Below are positions 1 through 9,022 of a stretch of DNA of 59,398 bases, in pieces. The notes beneath the pieces were generated by a model. It did no database searches, was not told the DNA's origin, and was given only the letters and a program-made list of their open reading frames with translations. The position numbers and the translations under genes are program-made. The stretch's first letter is position 1. The number at the start of each line of letters is the position of its first letter. The stretch comes from an uncultured Lachnospiraceae bacterium (lineage in GTDB: Bacteria; Bacillota; Clostridia; Lachnospirales; Lachnospiraceae): assembly GCA_944384105.1 (NCBI GenBank), contig CALWSC010000090.1, forward strand, positions 1-59,398, written 5' to 3'.

Positions 1-1280
1 TTGACCAGTTTCTCAGTATTTTTGCTGGAATGGCAGATACCGTTATGGTATCGAGCTCAGGAGAAGCGGCCGGCTCGGGCGTCTCCTTAGTCGCTACGCC
101 CAATGTACTGCTGGTTGTGCTTTTTACGGCGCTGACCGCGGGCGGCTCCGTTGTTGTCTCCCAGAACCTCGGCGCAAAGCGATACCAAAATGCCGCGCGC
201 GCTTCCCAGCAACTCCTGCTCTCTGCCACGGCGCTTGCCATCGTAATGACGCTGATCGCGCTTGCGGGCAACTACTGGATCTTACACCTGGTGTTTGGAA
301 ACGTCGCCGCTGATGTAATGAGAAACGCGAGGATCTACTTCTTTATCATGGCGTTTTCCTATCCGTTTCTGGCGATCTACAATTCCTGCGCCGCTATTTT
401 CCGGGCGATGGGAAATTCCAGGGTATCCATGACCGCTTCTCTCATTATGAATGTGATGAACGTCTGCGGAAACGCACTTTTCGTCTACCGATTTCATATG
501 GGAACCGCCGGAGTGGCGATCTCCTCTCTCGCGGCGCGTATCTTTGCCGCCGCAATCCTGCTTTTGCTGCTGCGCCGCCGGAAACAGCCGATCGTTCTTC
601 GCTCCTATACTCTGCGCTTTGATCTTACAATCATCAGAAAACTTCTGCATATTGGCGTTCCCAGCAGCGTGGAGACGAGTATTTTTCAGATCGGCAAGCT
701 TCTCGTGCTCAGTGTGGTCGCAGGCTTTGGTACCAGCGCCACCACTGCAAATGCCGTTTCCAACTCCCTGGCACAGTTTCCTGTGATCCCCGCCGGCGCG
801 GTTGGTACCGCGCTGGTCACAATCGTAGGACAGTGCGTGGGTGCCGGAGCGTATGAAGCAGCATCTTATTACACCAAAAAACTGCTTCTCATCACCCACG
901 GCATACTCGCGGCGGCAAATCTTGTGATGTTCTTCGTCTGCCCGTATCTGCTGCCTCTGTACCATCTGACGCCGCAGACACTTGACACTGCTGTGCTTCT
1001 GGTACGGCTGCACAGTATCAGCGCGATTTTCCTCTATCCGGAATCCTTTATGCTGACGAATACGCTGCGCGCAGCTTCCGATGTCAAATATCCGATGGTC
1101 ATATCCATCGTATCCATGTGGATCTGGCGCGTGGGCTTTAGTTATATCCTCGGCATTTTCTTCGGACTTGGAGTGCTCGGCGTCTGGATCGCGATGATCA
1201 CAGACTGGCTGTGCAGAAGCATCTGTTTTATGGTAAGATTTCAGAAAGGCAAATGGAAAACCATGAGCATTTCTGTCTGA
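1..1280 (+). CDS. MATE family efflux transporter, 5'-truncated by window edge
   Basis: Inner-membrane multidrug/toxin extrusion (MATE) transporter that would exchange cations for drugs or metabolites. The frame is open from base 3, and the first residues (DQFLSIFAGMADTVMVS) match the conserved region after the first helix of MatE domains, so the true start lies outside the window; the ATG at 30 is internal. About 425 residues are visible, close to a full 450-residue protein, with alternating hydrophobic segments and a polar C-terminus. The second MatE half includes the GVPSSVETSIFQ segment. The GH43-like gene starts 38 bases after the stop on the same strand, so the two may be cotranscribed. 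The substrate cannot be inferred. Confidence 0.9.
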   Translation, partial: DQFLSIFAGMADTVMVSSSGEAAGSGVSLVATPNVLLVVLFTALTAGGSVVVSQNLGAKRYQNAARASQQLLLSATALAIVMTLIALAGNYWILHLVFGNVAADVMRNARIYFFIMAFSYPFLAIYNSCAAIFRAMGNSRVSMTASLIMNVMNVCGNALFVYRFHMGTAGVAISSLAARIFAAAILLLLLRRRKQPIVLRSYTLRFDLTIIRKLLHIGVPSSVETSIFQIGKLLVLSVVAGFGTSATTANAVSNSLAQFPVIPAGAVGTALVTIVGQCVGAGAYEAASYYTKKLLLITHGILAAANLVMFFVCPYLLPLYHLTPQTLDTAVLLVRLHSISAIFLYPESFMLTNTLRAASDVKYPMVISIVSMWIWRVGFSYILGIFFGLGVLGVWIAMITDWLCRSICFMVRFQKGKWKTMSISV

Positions 1281-1318
1281 CACCGCCAAACCACAAAAAG
1301 AATCTGGAGGTTTCTACT

Positions 1319-2143
1319 ATGTATATCATGTCATATTTCCTGGACAGCGACCAGACCATGCGCATCGCGGCAGGTGAAAATCTGCTGAACTTTGAGGATA
1401 TCAACGGCGGCAAACCCGTGCTCGATCTCTCCCCCATGGGAAAGATCATCCGCGATCCGTATGTTCTCTGGGACAGGACGGCGGGCCTTTACCGCCTCTT
1501 CTTCACAGACAACTGGTACAGCAATACGCTCGGATACAGCACTTCTGAGGATCTGCTTTGCTGGGGGAAACCGCAGTATCTGAAAGTCATGGGTGAAAAT
1601 GATGATGTATGCAACTGCTGGGCTCCCGAGCTGTGCTATGACAGAGAGCGCGAAGCGTGGATGCTGTTCTGGTCCACAAGCTTTTACTCCCTGAACACGG
1701 ATAAACGGATTTCCAACCGCATCTGGTACTGCCACACGAAAGATTTCCGAACGTATACTCCGGCAAAGAAGCTGTTCGATCCCGGCTATCAGGTGATCGA
1801 CGCTTCTATCCGTTACTTTGACGGATGGTACTATATGGCGTTTAAGGATGAGCGCGGCCATAACAGCGATCCGCGCTACGCCGCCATCCGTACGGCGCGC
1901 TCCCGCGATATCACGGGACCGTATGCCGATATCTCACCGCTGCTTACGCGCTTCCGCACCGAAGGTCCGCTGCTCGTCGAGGAGGACGGATGGATGTATC
2001 TGTTCTATGACTCCTTCGGCGACGCGAGCTACCGCGGGATGCGAACCAGGGATTTTATCAAATGGGAAGATGTGAGCAGCCGGATGCAGTTTCCGAAGGA
2101 CTGCAAACATCTCTGTATTCTGAAAGGGGAGCTGCCGCATTAA
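1319..2143 (+). CDS. GH43-like five-bladed beta-propeller glycoside hydrolase
   Basis: Predicted cytoplasmic glycosidase of the GH43/GH32 beta-propeller superfamily, 274 residues, with no signal peptide. Propeller motifs are visible in order: an IIRDPYV segment near the N-terminus (usual base Asp), CWAPELCYD, VIDASIRYFDGWYYMAFKDE (usual pKa-modulating Asp) and TEGPLLVEEDGWMYLFYDSF (usual acid Glu). The start is the ATG at 1319, seven bases after GGAGG; an in-frame ATG at 1211 lies inside the MATE gene and has no ribosome site. Arabinofuranosidase or xylosidase activity is typical of the family, but specificity is not visible. It faces the leftward GH operon across a shared terminator, so it probably belongs to the same glycan locus. 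Confidence 0.8.
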   Translation: MYIMSYFLDSDQTMRIAAGENLLNFEDINGGKPVLDLSPMGKIIRDPYVLWDRTAGLYRLFFTDNWYSNTLGYSTSEDLLCWGKPQYLKVMGENDDVCNCWAPELCYDREREAWMLFWSTSFYSLNTDKRISNRIWYCHTKDFRTYTPAKKLFDPGYQVIDASIRYFDGWYYMAFKDERGHNSDPRYAAIRTARSRDITGPYADISPLLTRFRTEGPLLVEEDGWMYLFYDSFGDASYRGMRTRDFIKWEDVSSRMQFPKDCKHLCILKGELPH

Positions 2144-2166
2144 AACGCGGCAGCTCCTTATTTTTT
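2128..2166 (+). terminator. Intrinsic terminator after the GH43-like gene
   Basis: Perfect 11-bp inverted repeat GGAGCTGCCGC/GCGGCAGCTCC with an 8-base loop containing the TAA stop of the GH43-like gene, followed by TTATTTTTT. The T-run makes it directional for the + strand. The convergent apiosidase-like gene ends at its right edge. Confidence 0.9.
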
Positions 2167-3487
2167 ACAGTTTTCTCCTGAGCGCCAGCACCCAGTCGGA
2201 ATGTCCCTCCAGCCGCTTTATCGGAATATATTCTGCCTGTTCTCCGCCGTTTGCGGTCCCGAAATAGCTGTACGCTCCTGTGACGGGATCCATCCAGTAA
2301 GCGTCGAAGCTGCCGGTATACTCCTTCAGATCCAGCGCGAAAGGCCTGCCGCTGTAATCGTAGCAGAAGATAAAGTCCTCTCCCGCAAAGACCGAGATTC
2401 TGTCATATTTTTCGCCCTCTTCGCCCGCCAGGAGGTGCTGGGCTGCAGAGCCGTTCTGATAGTCCACGCTCTCCATCAGATTTTTCAGATGAGCCATCTG
2501 CATGGCCCCGACATTGTGCAGCGCTTCTCTCCAATCCTGCCAGACGCCGAAAGCGCCCTTTGTCTCGCGCTCTTTGTTAAAGAACTGCATAATCGCATTG
2601 TCACCAAATGTATGTCCGAAAGCTCCGGCAAAGACGGACCAGTAAGCGTATCTTCTCGTATCCCAGGACTGCCAGTACGGCTGGCTGTTATCGTGAAGCC
2701 CCTGGACGATCTGCTCGTAGGAGGGTTCCCCGTCGATCGTCGGCTTCTGCGGCGTGCGCGCCAGATCGCGCTTTACATACCGCCAGTTGTCCTCCCCGTA
2801 ATTGTCCGGATTCTTCCCGTTGTCGTCCCAAGCGCCGAGCGTCGTCTGGTCGTATCTGCGGTGTCCGGACTGGAACATATTAAAATCCAGCCACGGCTCT
2901 TCGTGGAACCAGAGCGAGGAGGAAGTCCGTCCGAAGGGATGGAAGCCCACAAGCTGTCCGCAGCTCTCCTCCTTGAATCGCTTTCCGATATGGCGGAATA
3001 CCTCGGGCGCGGCATCTCCCTTCACATCTCCGCCCACAAGCCAGATCACATTCGCGAGCTGCCCAAACCGTTCCAGCAGAAAGTCCAGATACGGATCGGC
3101 ATTTTCGATATTTAATCTCCCGGATGAGACATTTCCTCCCCAGGTGGGCAGCAGCGCCATATATAGCCCCAACTCCTCCGCCATGGACACAATGCGCTCC
3201 GTTCTCTGCCAGTAGCCGCCCTCCAGATCCGGCGAAGCGTAATCCTCATTTTTTAAGGCGTATGCTCCGTCGATGTTTTTCTGCGGCCACTCATGGATCA
3301 GCGTCGCCTGGATGACGTTATAGCCCTTCTCTTTTCTGTTTCTCAGATACGTGTACGCTTCCTGATCCGTCAGCTTCCCGAAGATCAGCCACGCCGTGTC
3401 CCCCAGCCAGAAGAACGGGCGCTCACCGGTGCATAAGTATCTGTGATTGCCGCTGACGCGCAGCTTTCCGTAGTCCCATGGTTTCAT
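2165..3487 (-). CDS. GH140-like (DUF4038) apiosidase-like glycoside hydrolase
   Basis: Predicted TIM-barrel glycosidase of the DUF4038/apiosidase-like family (GH140 contains endo-apiosidases acting on rhamnogalacturonan-II), 440 residues, with no signal peptide. The N-terminal FFWLGDTAW signature is followed by barrel segments. Candidate catalytic acids are Asp154 in VGGD and Glu254 in DGEPSYE, by position relative to GH140. The last ~90 residues, ending in HSDWVLAL, form the small beta domain often labelled putative collagen-binding. The ATG follows an AGAGGT ribosome site. It is the last gene of the leftward GH29-GH42-GH31-URO-D-GH140 operon, 30 bases after the URO-D-like gene. Many DUF4038 proteins are uncharacterised, so apiose specificity is only suggested. 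Confidence 0.82.
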   Translation of the reverse strand: MKPWDYGKLRVSGNHRYLCTGERPFFWLGDTAWLIFGKLTDQEAYTYLRNRKEKGYNVIQATLIHEWPQKNIDGAYALKNEDYASPDLEGGYWQRTERIVSMAEELGLYMALLPTWGGNVSSGRLNIENADPYLDFLLERFGQLANVIWLVGGDVKGDAAPEVFRHIGKRFKEESCGQLVGFHPFGRTSSSLWFHEEPWLDFNMFQSGHRRYDQTTLGAWDDNGKNPDNYGEDNWRYVKRDLARTPQKPTIDGEPSYEQIVQGLHDNSQPYWQSWDTRRYAYWSVFAGAFGHTFGDNAIMQFFNKERETKGAFGVWQDWREALHNVGAMQMAHLKNLMESVDYQNGSAAQHLLAGEEGEKYDRISVFAGEDFIFCYDYSGRPFALDLKEYTGSFDAYWMDPVTGAYSYFGTANGGEQAEYIPIKRLEGHSDWVLALRRKL

Positions 3488-3517
3488 ATCTACCTCTTTT
3501 CCGAGCCGGACGCCGGC

Positions 3518-4654
3518 TCATCGTATTGTTCGTTCCATTTCATGAAGCCTGCCATACAGCGCTTCCTGCTCCTCGCCCGTCTCGCAGTACGTCACAGCGA
3601 TCAGCTTCATACCCGGCTGATACAGCGCCGCAAACGTATCCACCGCATCCGGTCCCACAGCGCGGGCGTTCAGGATGATTCCGCTGCCCGCAAAACCATC
3701 CGCAAAAGGCTTCGGATGATTGGGCGACGGATCGGTCTGGGCAGTGAATGCTCCGTCCGCTATCACGATTCCCTTCATGTTTTTGACCATCGGGATCTTC
3801 TGCTCCCAGTTGCCGCAGGAGTGGAATACCAGTCCGCCGAATTGCTCTCCGAGCCACTCGTCCGCGGGCTGGAATAATTCTCTGTAATCCTCCTCCGCGA
3901 TCATAATGCTGTTGTCATCACTCAGACCGATACCCTTTAAAATCCTGCTGCTCGCAAAGCCATGACCCGGAGATGCGAGCGCGTCGCCGATGACAGCCCG
4001 CTGCTTTTTCAGAAAATCTGCCAGCAGCCGCGCAGTCATCATTGCCGCTTCGCGGACTCCGTCCGGATCGTCATATACCTCCATAAACAGATCCGTGATC
4101 GGGAGCAGGTAGGATAGCATATTGATCGGGGACTGCACATCCGTCATCGACACGGGAACCATGCCCCTGGTCTTATCCATAAAGTATTCCGTCATTTCCA
4201 GGATCTGCCGTCCTGCGGGCGTTCTCTCAATCGGAATCGGATCCGCCGCAAGAAGCTCCTGAACGGAATGAAACAGCGGCTTTACCGCCGGAGCCTGTCC
4301 CTCGTGGAATTCATACCCTGCGCCGAAGCAGCCCGCAATATAGCCGATGCCGTACCACGGTTCCAGAAAGTTCGCGATATCCGCACGAAATTCCAGGCTT
4401 TTTTGCAGAGCACCGAGCTGCAGTGCGAGGGACTCTCTGTAATCCCTGCACTTATCGTAAAACACTCCGTCCGCGCGCACGCGGCGGTATACCAGAATGC
4501 CGCTGTCCGCCGCAAGAAATGACTCCTGGCGCTCTGCAAGCGACGCTTCATAGTCCGCGTACCGGACAAAATCAAAGCTTTCATATGATACCGGATCTAC
4601 CTTCGTACCCTGTGAATCGCGTTTGTCATACTGAAATGTATTTTCGTTTCCCAT
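3518..4654 (-). CDS. URO-D-fold protein with methyltransferase-type zinc motif
   Basis: Member of the uroporphyrinogen decarboxylase (URO-D) superfamily, 378 residues, cytoplasmic. It is unlikely to be a haem enzyme: it carries His278-Ser-Cys280 in FHSCGNW and Cys357 in VTYCETGEE, the H-x-C...C arrangement that binds zinc in corrinoid-linked methyltransferases of this fold (MtaA/MtbA/CmuA type). The preceding segment GLSDDNSIMIAEEDYRE also resembles those proteins. Its ATG lies one base beyond the TGA of the GH31 gene, so the two are translationally coupled, and GH140 follows 30 bases later. A role in removing or transferring methyl groups from O-methylated sugars is inference. URO-D-like genes of unknown function are recurrent in glycan loci, so a different carbohydrate-related activity is possible. 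Confidence 0.72.
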   Translation of the reverse strand: MGNENTFQYDKRDSQGTKVDPVSYESFDFVRYADYEASLAERQESFLAADSGILVYRRVRADGVFYDKCRDYRESLALQLGALQKSLEFRADIANFLEPWYGIGYIAGCFGAGYEFHEGQAPAVKPLFHSVQELLAADPIPIERTPAGRQILEMTEYFMDKTRGMVPVSMTDVQSPINMLSYLLPITDLFMEVYDDPDGVREAAMMTARLLADFLKKQRAVIGDALASPGHGFASSRILKGIGLSDDNSIMIAEEDYRELFQPADEWLGEQFGGLVFHSCGNWEQKIPMVKNMKGIVIADGAFTAQTDPSPNHPKPFADGFAGSGIILNARAVGPDAVDTFAALYQPGMKLIAVTYCETGEEQEALYGRLHEMERTIR

Positions 4655-4655
4655 A

Positions 4656-6971
4656 TCAGAACCTCACCTCTGCCTCTGTCCCGTCCCAGAGCATTTCCTT
4701 TTCCTGCATATTTCCGTCCGTATGGAGTACAATGCGCAGTCTTTCCGGATATCCGCACGCGGTCTTATGCGCCTTCGCGGTAAATATGCGAGATTTTTCC
4801 TCCCATTTCATTCCAATCAGGCTGTATACGCCGTTCTCATAGCTGTAATCTGTCCCGCTGTCCTCATACAGTTCAAAGCTTCCGTCCGCTCCGCCGTAAA
4901 TATGTATCTCATCCGCCGGCTGCATCGCCTCTGACGCTTTCGGAATGACGGATCCGGCGCGGATGAACACCGGCATGGTATCCACCGGAGCTTCCACAGT
5001 GATTCTTCTGCCTCCGCTGTAAAGCATTCCGCTCTCCTCCTCATACCAGCCGGCTCCCTCAGGAAGATATACGCTGACGCTGTAATCCTTCTCAAGCGGC
5101 GTGCTCTCGGGGCCGTACTCCATCGGGCGCGTCACCGGGCATACGAGGAATGATGGACCGTACATATATTCCTCCCACATCTCCCTTACCGCCGGGTCCT
5201 CCCCAAAGTCAAACATCAGGCTGCGCAGAATCGTATAATCTTCCCTGTATACCTTCCATGCAAGAGAGTAGGTATACGGCAGCATCGCGTAGCGCTTTTC
5301 TATATATTTTACGATCGTATCGTAATACACGCTTCCCTTCTCACCGAAATTCCACGGTTCTCTCGGAGTGTCGGTGCCGTGGGAGCGCATCATCGGAAGG
5401 TATGCAGCCAGCTGCAGCCAGCGGACGTAGAGTTCCCGGTATCCCAAATCTTCCACGCCCTTCTCAAAAAGTCCGTGCCAGAACCACGGCTGCGGTCCCT
5501 CGGCGTCCGGATTATTGATAAATCGTCTCCAGCACTCCAGCGTTCCCGTAAAGAAAGCGCCGGCGTCGAGCGTCCAGTATGGGATTCCCGACATGCTCAT
5601 GCTCAGCCCTTCCGCGATCTGATGCTTCAGCACATCCCACGTCGCGGCAATATCTCCCGACCAGAGGATCGTGCCGTACCGCTGAGAGCCCAGAGAACCG
5701 GATCGGGTGAGATTCGCCACGCGCTTTGTACTGCATGCCGCCCGCTGGTGCTCATAAATCCCCTGCGCGTGCTTCAGCGCAAAAATGTTGGAGACGCGCG
5801 CGTCCAGATATTTATTCGTGGAGTCCTTCGCCATCTGATACCGCTCGTCATCCTCCCGTTTTTTCGCGCCGTTCCAGTCCGGTGTGAAGGGTTCCGTCGA
5901 ATCACACCACCAGGCGTCGGTTCCCGCTGCGAACAGCTCCCGCTCACACTGCTTCCAGTACAGATCTCTCGCCTCATCGTCAAACGCGTCGTAGGTAGAG
6001 AGATTCATCAGCAGCTTGCCCGCCTGCGCCATCTCCGCGTTATTCTCCGTGCCTCTGTTCATGTTCGGCCACACGGAGATCATGAACGCGATATGGTCTC
6101 TGTGGAGCTGCTCCACCATGGCTTTTGCCTCCGGGAAGCGGCTCTTGTCAAAAATTTTATTTCCCCACTTTCCCTCCTCCCAGGAGTGCCAGTCAAGCAC
6201 CAGGCAGGAAACCGGGATCTGCCGTTTCTTAAATTCCGCGGCAGTCGTCAGGATTTCCTGCTGTGTCTTATAGCGCTCTTTGGACTGGATATAGCCGAAT
6301 GCCCACTTCGGGAGCATCACCGCTTTGCCTGTCAGAAAGCGGATGCCGGCAATCAGTTCATCGAAATTTTCTCCCGTGATCACATAGTAAGCGAGGGAGT
6401 CCACGGCGTCAAAGTCAAACGTCATCGTGTTGTCCTGCTCTTCATAGGAAAACATACACGACGCGTCGAACAGCAGCGCGTAGTTCCTCGAGGAGAGTAC
6501 CACCGGCATCGGGATTTTCATGTTGTTCTGGTAGAGGTATTCCTTTACGCCGCGGTAATTGTAGTATCCGTTTTCCTGCTGTCCGAGCCCGTAAATGGCT
6601 TCGCCGTCAGAGAGGCGGAAGGAAATCTCAGCCTCATAGGCGTCCGCAATCTTTACCGTATCCGCGTTTTCCACAAAGGAGCGCTCACCGTCAATCGTCT
6701 TTTTTGTCACAATAACCGGGGCGCTGCCTGTGAACGTATAGCGGAATACCTCCTTCGGCGTAAGCGTACAGCCGCTCTGTACGGCGAATTCCCGGTCCGC
6801 GCGTGAGAAAGTGATGGCTTTATCTTTCACTGCCGCCGTGATCCGGCACTCTGCCGCGGTCTGTGCGTCCGCCTCCGGGAGAATCTGATCTCCCGGGACA
6901 GTCTCGGTCTTCTGTTCACTGCAAACTACTTTTAAGATGTTATCCTGTATCGCTCTGAATGAAATCTCCAT
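4656..6971 (-). CDS. GH31 alpha-glycosidase, alpha-xylosidase-type
   Basis: Retaining alpha-glycosidase of family GH31, 771 residues, no signal peptide, so it likely acts on imported oligosaccharides. Domains in order are an N-terminal beta-sandwich, (beta/alpha)8 barrel from about residue 215, and C-terminal beta domains including a DUF5110-like region. Asp357 in WWCDSTEP fits the nucleophile and Asp440 in WSGDIAATW the acid/base. The W-x-D-S/A-T-E-P form is common in alpha-xylosidases and oligosaccharide-trimming GH31s rather than starch alpha-glucosidases. The AGGAGG site overlaps the stop of the GH42 gene upstream. Alpha-1,6-xylosyl side chains of xyloglucan are the favoured substrate, though alpha-glucosidase activity is not excluded. 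Confidence 0.88.
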   Translation of the reverse strand: MEISFRAIQDNILKVVCSEQKTETVPGDQILPEADAQTAAECRITAAVKDKAITFSRADREFAVQSGCTLTPKEVFRYTFTGSAPVIVTKKTIDGERSFVENADTVKIADAYEAEISFRLSDGEAIYGLGQQENGYYNYRGVKEYLYQNNMKIPMPVVLSSRNYALLFDASCMFSYEEQDNTMTFDFDAVDSLAYYVITGENFDELIAGIRFLTGKAVMLPKWAFGYIQSKERYKTQQEILTTAAEFKKRQIPVSCLVLDWHSWEEGKWGNKIFDKSRFPEAKAMVEQLHRDHIAFMISVWPNMNRGTENNAEMAQAGKLLMNLSTYDAFDDEARDLYWKQCERELFAAGTDAWWCDSTEPFTPDWNGAKKREDDERYQMAKDSTNKYLDARVSNIFALKHAQGIYEHQRAACSTKRVANLTRSGSLGSQRYGTILWSGDIAATWDVLKHQIAEGLSMSMSGIPYWTLDAGAFFTGTLECWRRFINNPDAEGPQPWFWHGLFEKGVEDLGYRELYVRWLQLAAYLPMMRSHGTDTPREPWNFGEKGSVYYDTIVKYIEKRYAMLPYTYSLAWKVYREDYTILRSLMFDFGEDPAVREMWEEYMYGPSFLVCPVTRPMEYGPESTPLEKDYSVSVYLPEGAGWYEEESGMLYSGGRRITVEAPVDTMPVFIRAGSVIPKASEAMQPADEIHIYGGADGSFELYEDSGTDYSYENGVYSLIGMKWEEKSRIFTAKAHKTACGYPERLRIVLHTDGNMQEKEMLWDGTEAEVRF

Positions 6972-6980
6972 GTCTGCCTC

Positions 6981-8996
6981 CTATTTTTCCATCAGCATCG
7001 CAAAGCCCTGCGGTTTCATACGGCAGACGCCGTCCGCGTCTTCGTCCGATACGAGGTCCGTATATCTGCCGGGCAGCGTAAGCTCTATGTCCGCCTGTGT
7101 AAAGTTCGTGATATAGTAAATATTTCTTCCTTCATAAACGCGGCGGATAACCTCCACGTTTTCCGGAACTGCAAACGGAAGCTGCCATACTCCCGCCTTT
7201 TGGCAGATTTTCTCCAGAAGGCGGCGCATTGCCTCCGGCTCCAGTCCGGTGCCGATATAGTATGCCGTTCCCTTTTCGTACGCGTTCTCGCTGACAATAC
7301 CGCTGCCGGCTTTATATGTATCCGTGTACGTTCCGATCATCTTCGCCGGTCCGGCCAGAAGGTCGCACCAGGCGCTGTCTTGGCTCGTCCACTCCTCTCC
7401 GTCAAAGAAAATCTTCACCGGCGCGGTGTTGTCCGCAAAGACCGGCTCCACCTCCTGTACGGTCACGCCGAAGAGATCTGTAAGGCCTGCGGGAAGGCTC
7501 TCGGTATAGCCCACGTTGTCGCCGTTTTTCACGCCTGTAAGGAAGGTCGCAATCAGGCAGCCTCCCCCGGCGGCGTAATCTTTCAGCTTCCTGCGGTATT
7601 CCTCCCTGAGGATAAAGGCAGCCGGAAGGATCACGGCCTTATACTTTGACAGATCCGCGTCATACGGGCATACATCGGCTCCGATTCCGGAGCTTTGCAG
7701 ATAATGATAGATCTCGCCGCAGTAATGGATATAGTGATATACCGGATCGTTGACCGGTTTGATCCGCAGCGCCCAGTGCGTGTCGTAATCCATGAGGATC
7801 GCCGTGTCGTTTGCGAAGTCAGCCTCCTCATACGGCTCGAGCTTTTTCAGCAGCGCCGCCGTCTCCTGCATTTCAAAGTACCGTCTTCTCGGCACGCCGT
7901 CCATATCCACGATCGCATAGTTTAACTGCTCCGCTCCAAACGGAAAGGTGCGGTACTGAAAATGAAGCATCAGATCCGCGCCGTGGGCAAACGACTGAAA
8001 TACCGCCTGTTTTAATGCACCCGGATTCGGCTGCTGTCTGCCGGAGCCGCTGAAGCGGTGCCCGCCGCCGGACATGAATTCCATCACGCCGAAGTGCTTT
8101 CCTCCCTTTACGCCGCGCGCAAAGGCGTAGGGAAAGCTGTCGACAGAGGCATTGCGCAGCCCCGGATAGTAGTCGAACGCGTAGGTATCCAGCTCTTTCG
8201 TGCTCTTATAATAGTCGATGCTGTTCGTCGCCAGACCGGTAGCATTTGTCGTCACAAAGCCTTTGGTATATTTTTTCAGAATATCGGCCTGGATTTTCTG
8301 GTATTCAATCTGGCTGTCACTCGCAAAGCGCTCAAATTCCAGGCGCACGGTGGGATTCTCGTAGAACGCCTCAATCTGCTGCTGCGCTCCGACCTCAATG
8401 GAGTTCACCGGCAGACCGATCTGCCCGAAATGCGTGTATTCCTGCGACCAGAAGACGCCGCCGCTGCATTCGTTGAACTCCTCGATCGTATGATATTTTT
8501 TCTCAAGATACGTTCGGAATCTCGCCTCGCAGGCCGGGCAGTGGCACCGTCCCGTGCCCTCCTGCGCCGGCTCATTGTCGATCTGAAAGCCCGCTACATA
8601 CGGATTTGCGCCGTAATGCTTTCCGATCTCCTCCGCGATTCTCGCGGAGTATCTGCGGTACGTCTCATTGTTATAGCAGTAATGGCGCCTGCCGCCGAAC
8701 GGGCGTCGGATGCCGCGGTTATCCATATACAGGATGTCGGGATACTTCTCGATCATCCATGCGGGCGGGCAGGCGGTCGGGGTGCAGATAATCGTTGAGA
8801 TGCCGTGTTTCCCGAATTCCTCCACCACCGGATCCAGCCACTCAAAATGGTATTCTCCCTCCCTCGGCTCAAACCGGCACCAGGCAAACTCGCCCATGCG
8901 CACGGTATTGATTCCCGATTCTATGATGCACCTGATGTCATGTTCCAGTTCTTCCGGCTTTTTGTGCTCCGGATAATACGATACGCCGTATCTCAT
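6981..8996 (-). CDS. GH42 beta-galactosidase
   Basis: Retaining beta-galactosidase of family GH42, 671 residues, cytoplasmic. The N-terminus MRYGVSYYPEH is typical. Glu142 in QIDNEP is the expected acid/base and Glu306 in GVMEFMSGGG the expected nucleophile; the GRCHCPACE segment supplies the cysteine cluster that binds structural zinc in many GH42 enzymes. A trimerisation-type domain and a C-terminal beta domain follow the barrel. The start is preceded by GGGAGG, 26 bases after the GH29 stop. It probably removes beta-galactose exposed once fucose has been cut off by the GH29 or GH95 enzymes. Confidence 0.92.
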   Translation of the reverse strand: MRYGVSYYPEHKKPEELEHDIRCIIESGINTVRMGEFAWCRFEPREGEYHFEWLDPVVEEFGKHGISTIICTPTACPPAWMIEKYPDILYMDNRGIRRPFGGRRHYCYNNETYRRYSARIAEEIGKHYGANPYVAGFQIDNEPAQEGTGRCHCPACEARFRTYLEKKYHTIEEFNECSGGVFWSQEYTHFGQIGLPVNSIEVGAQQQIEAFYENPTVRLEFERFASDSQIEYQKIQADILKKYTKGFVTTNATGLATNSIDYYKSTKELDTYAFDYYPGLRNASVDSFPYAFARGVKGGKHFGVMEFMSGGGHRFSGSGRQQPNPGALKQAVFQSFAHGADLMLHFQYRTFPFGAEQLNYAIVDMDGVPRRRYFEMQETAALLKKLEPYEEADFANDTAILMDYDTHWALRIKPVNDPVYHYIHYCGEIYHYLQSSGIGADVCPYDADLSKYKAVILPAAFILREEYRRKLKDYAAGGGCLIATFLTGVKNGDNVGYTESLPAGLTDLFGVTVQEVEPVFADNTAPVKIFFDGEEWTSQDSAWCDLLAGPAKMIGTYTDTYKAGSGIVSENAYEKGTAYYIGTGLEPEAMRRLLEKICQKAGVWQLPFAVPENVEVIRRVYEGRNIYYITNFTQADIELTLPGRYTDLVSDEDADGVCRMKPQGFAMLMEK

Positions 8997-9022
8997 GCTC
9001 CGTTTCCTCCCTCAGAATCCCG

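Noticed and set aside
282-1289. 335-codon open frame on the minus strand over the first MATE gene
   Set aside because: It is antisense to a clear MATE protein, has low-complexity His/Asp/Arg-rich sequence, no ribosome site and no recognisable domain.
2128-2166. Bidirectional terminator also serving the GH140-like gene
   Set aside because: On the minus strand the stem is followed by CCCCTTTC only, so efficient leftward termination is not supported.
3518-4654. Haem-pathway uroporphyrinogen decarboxylase (hemE)
   Set aside because: The operon context is carbohydrate-related, no other haem gene is nearby, and the H-x-C...C pattern belongs to methyltransferase-type relatives.
5379-6806. 475-codon plus-strand frame over the GH31 gene
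   Set aside because: Antisense shadow of a well-supported GH31; composition is Arg-rich and no motif is visible.
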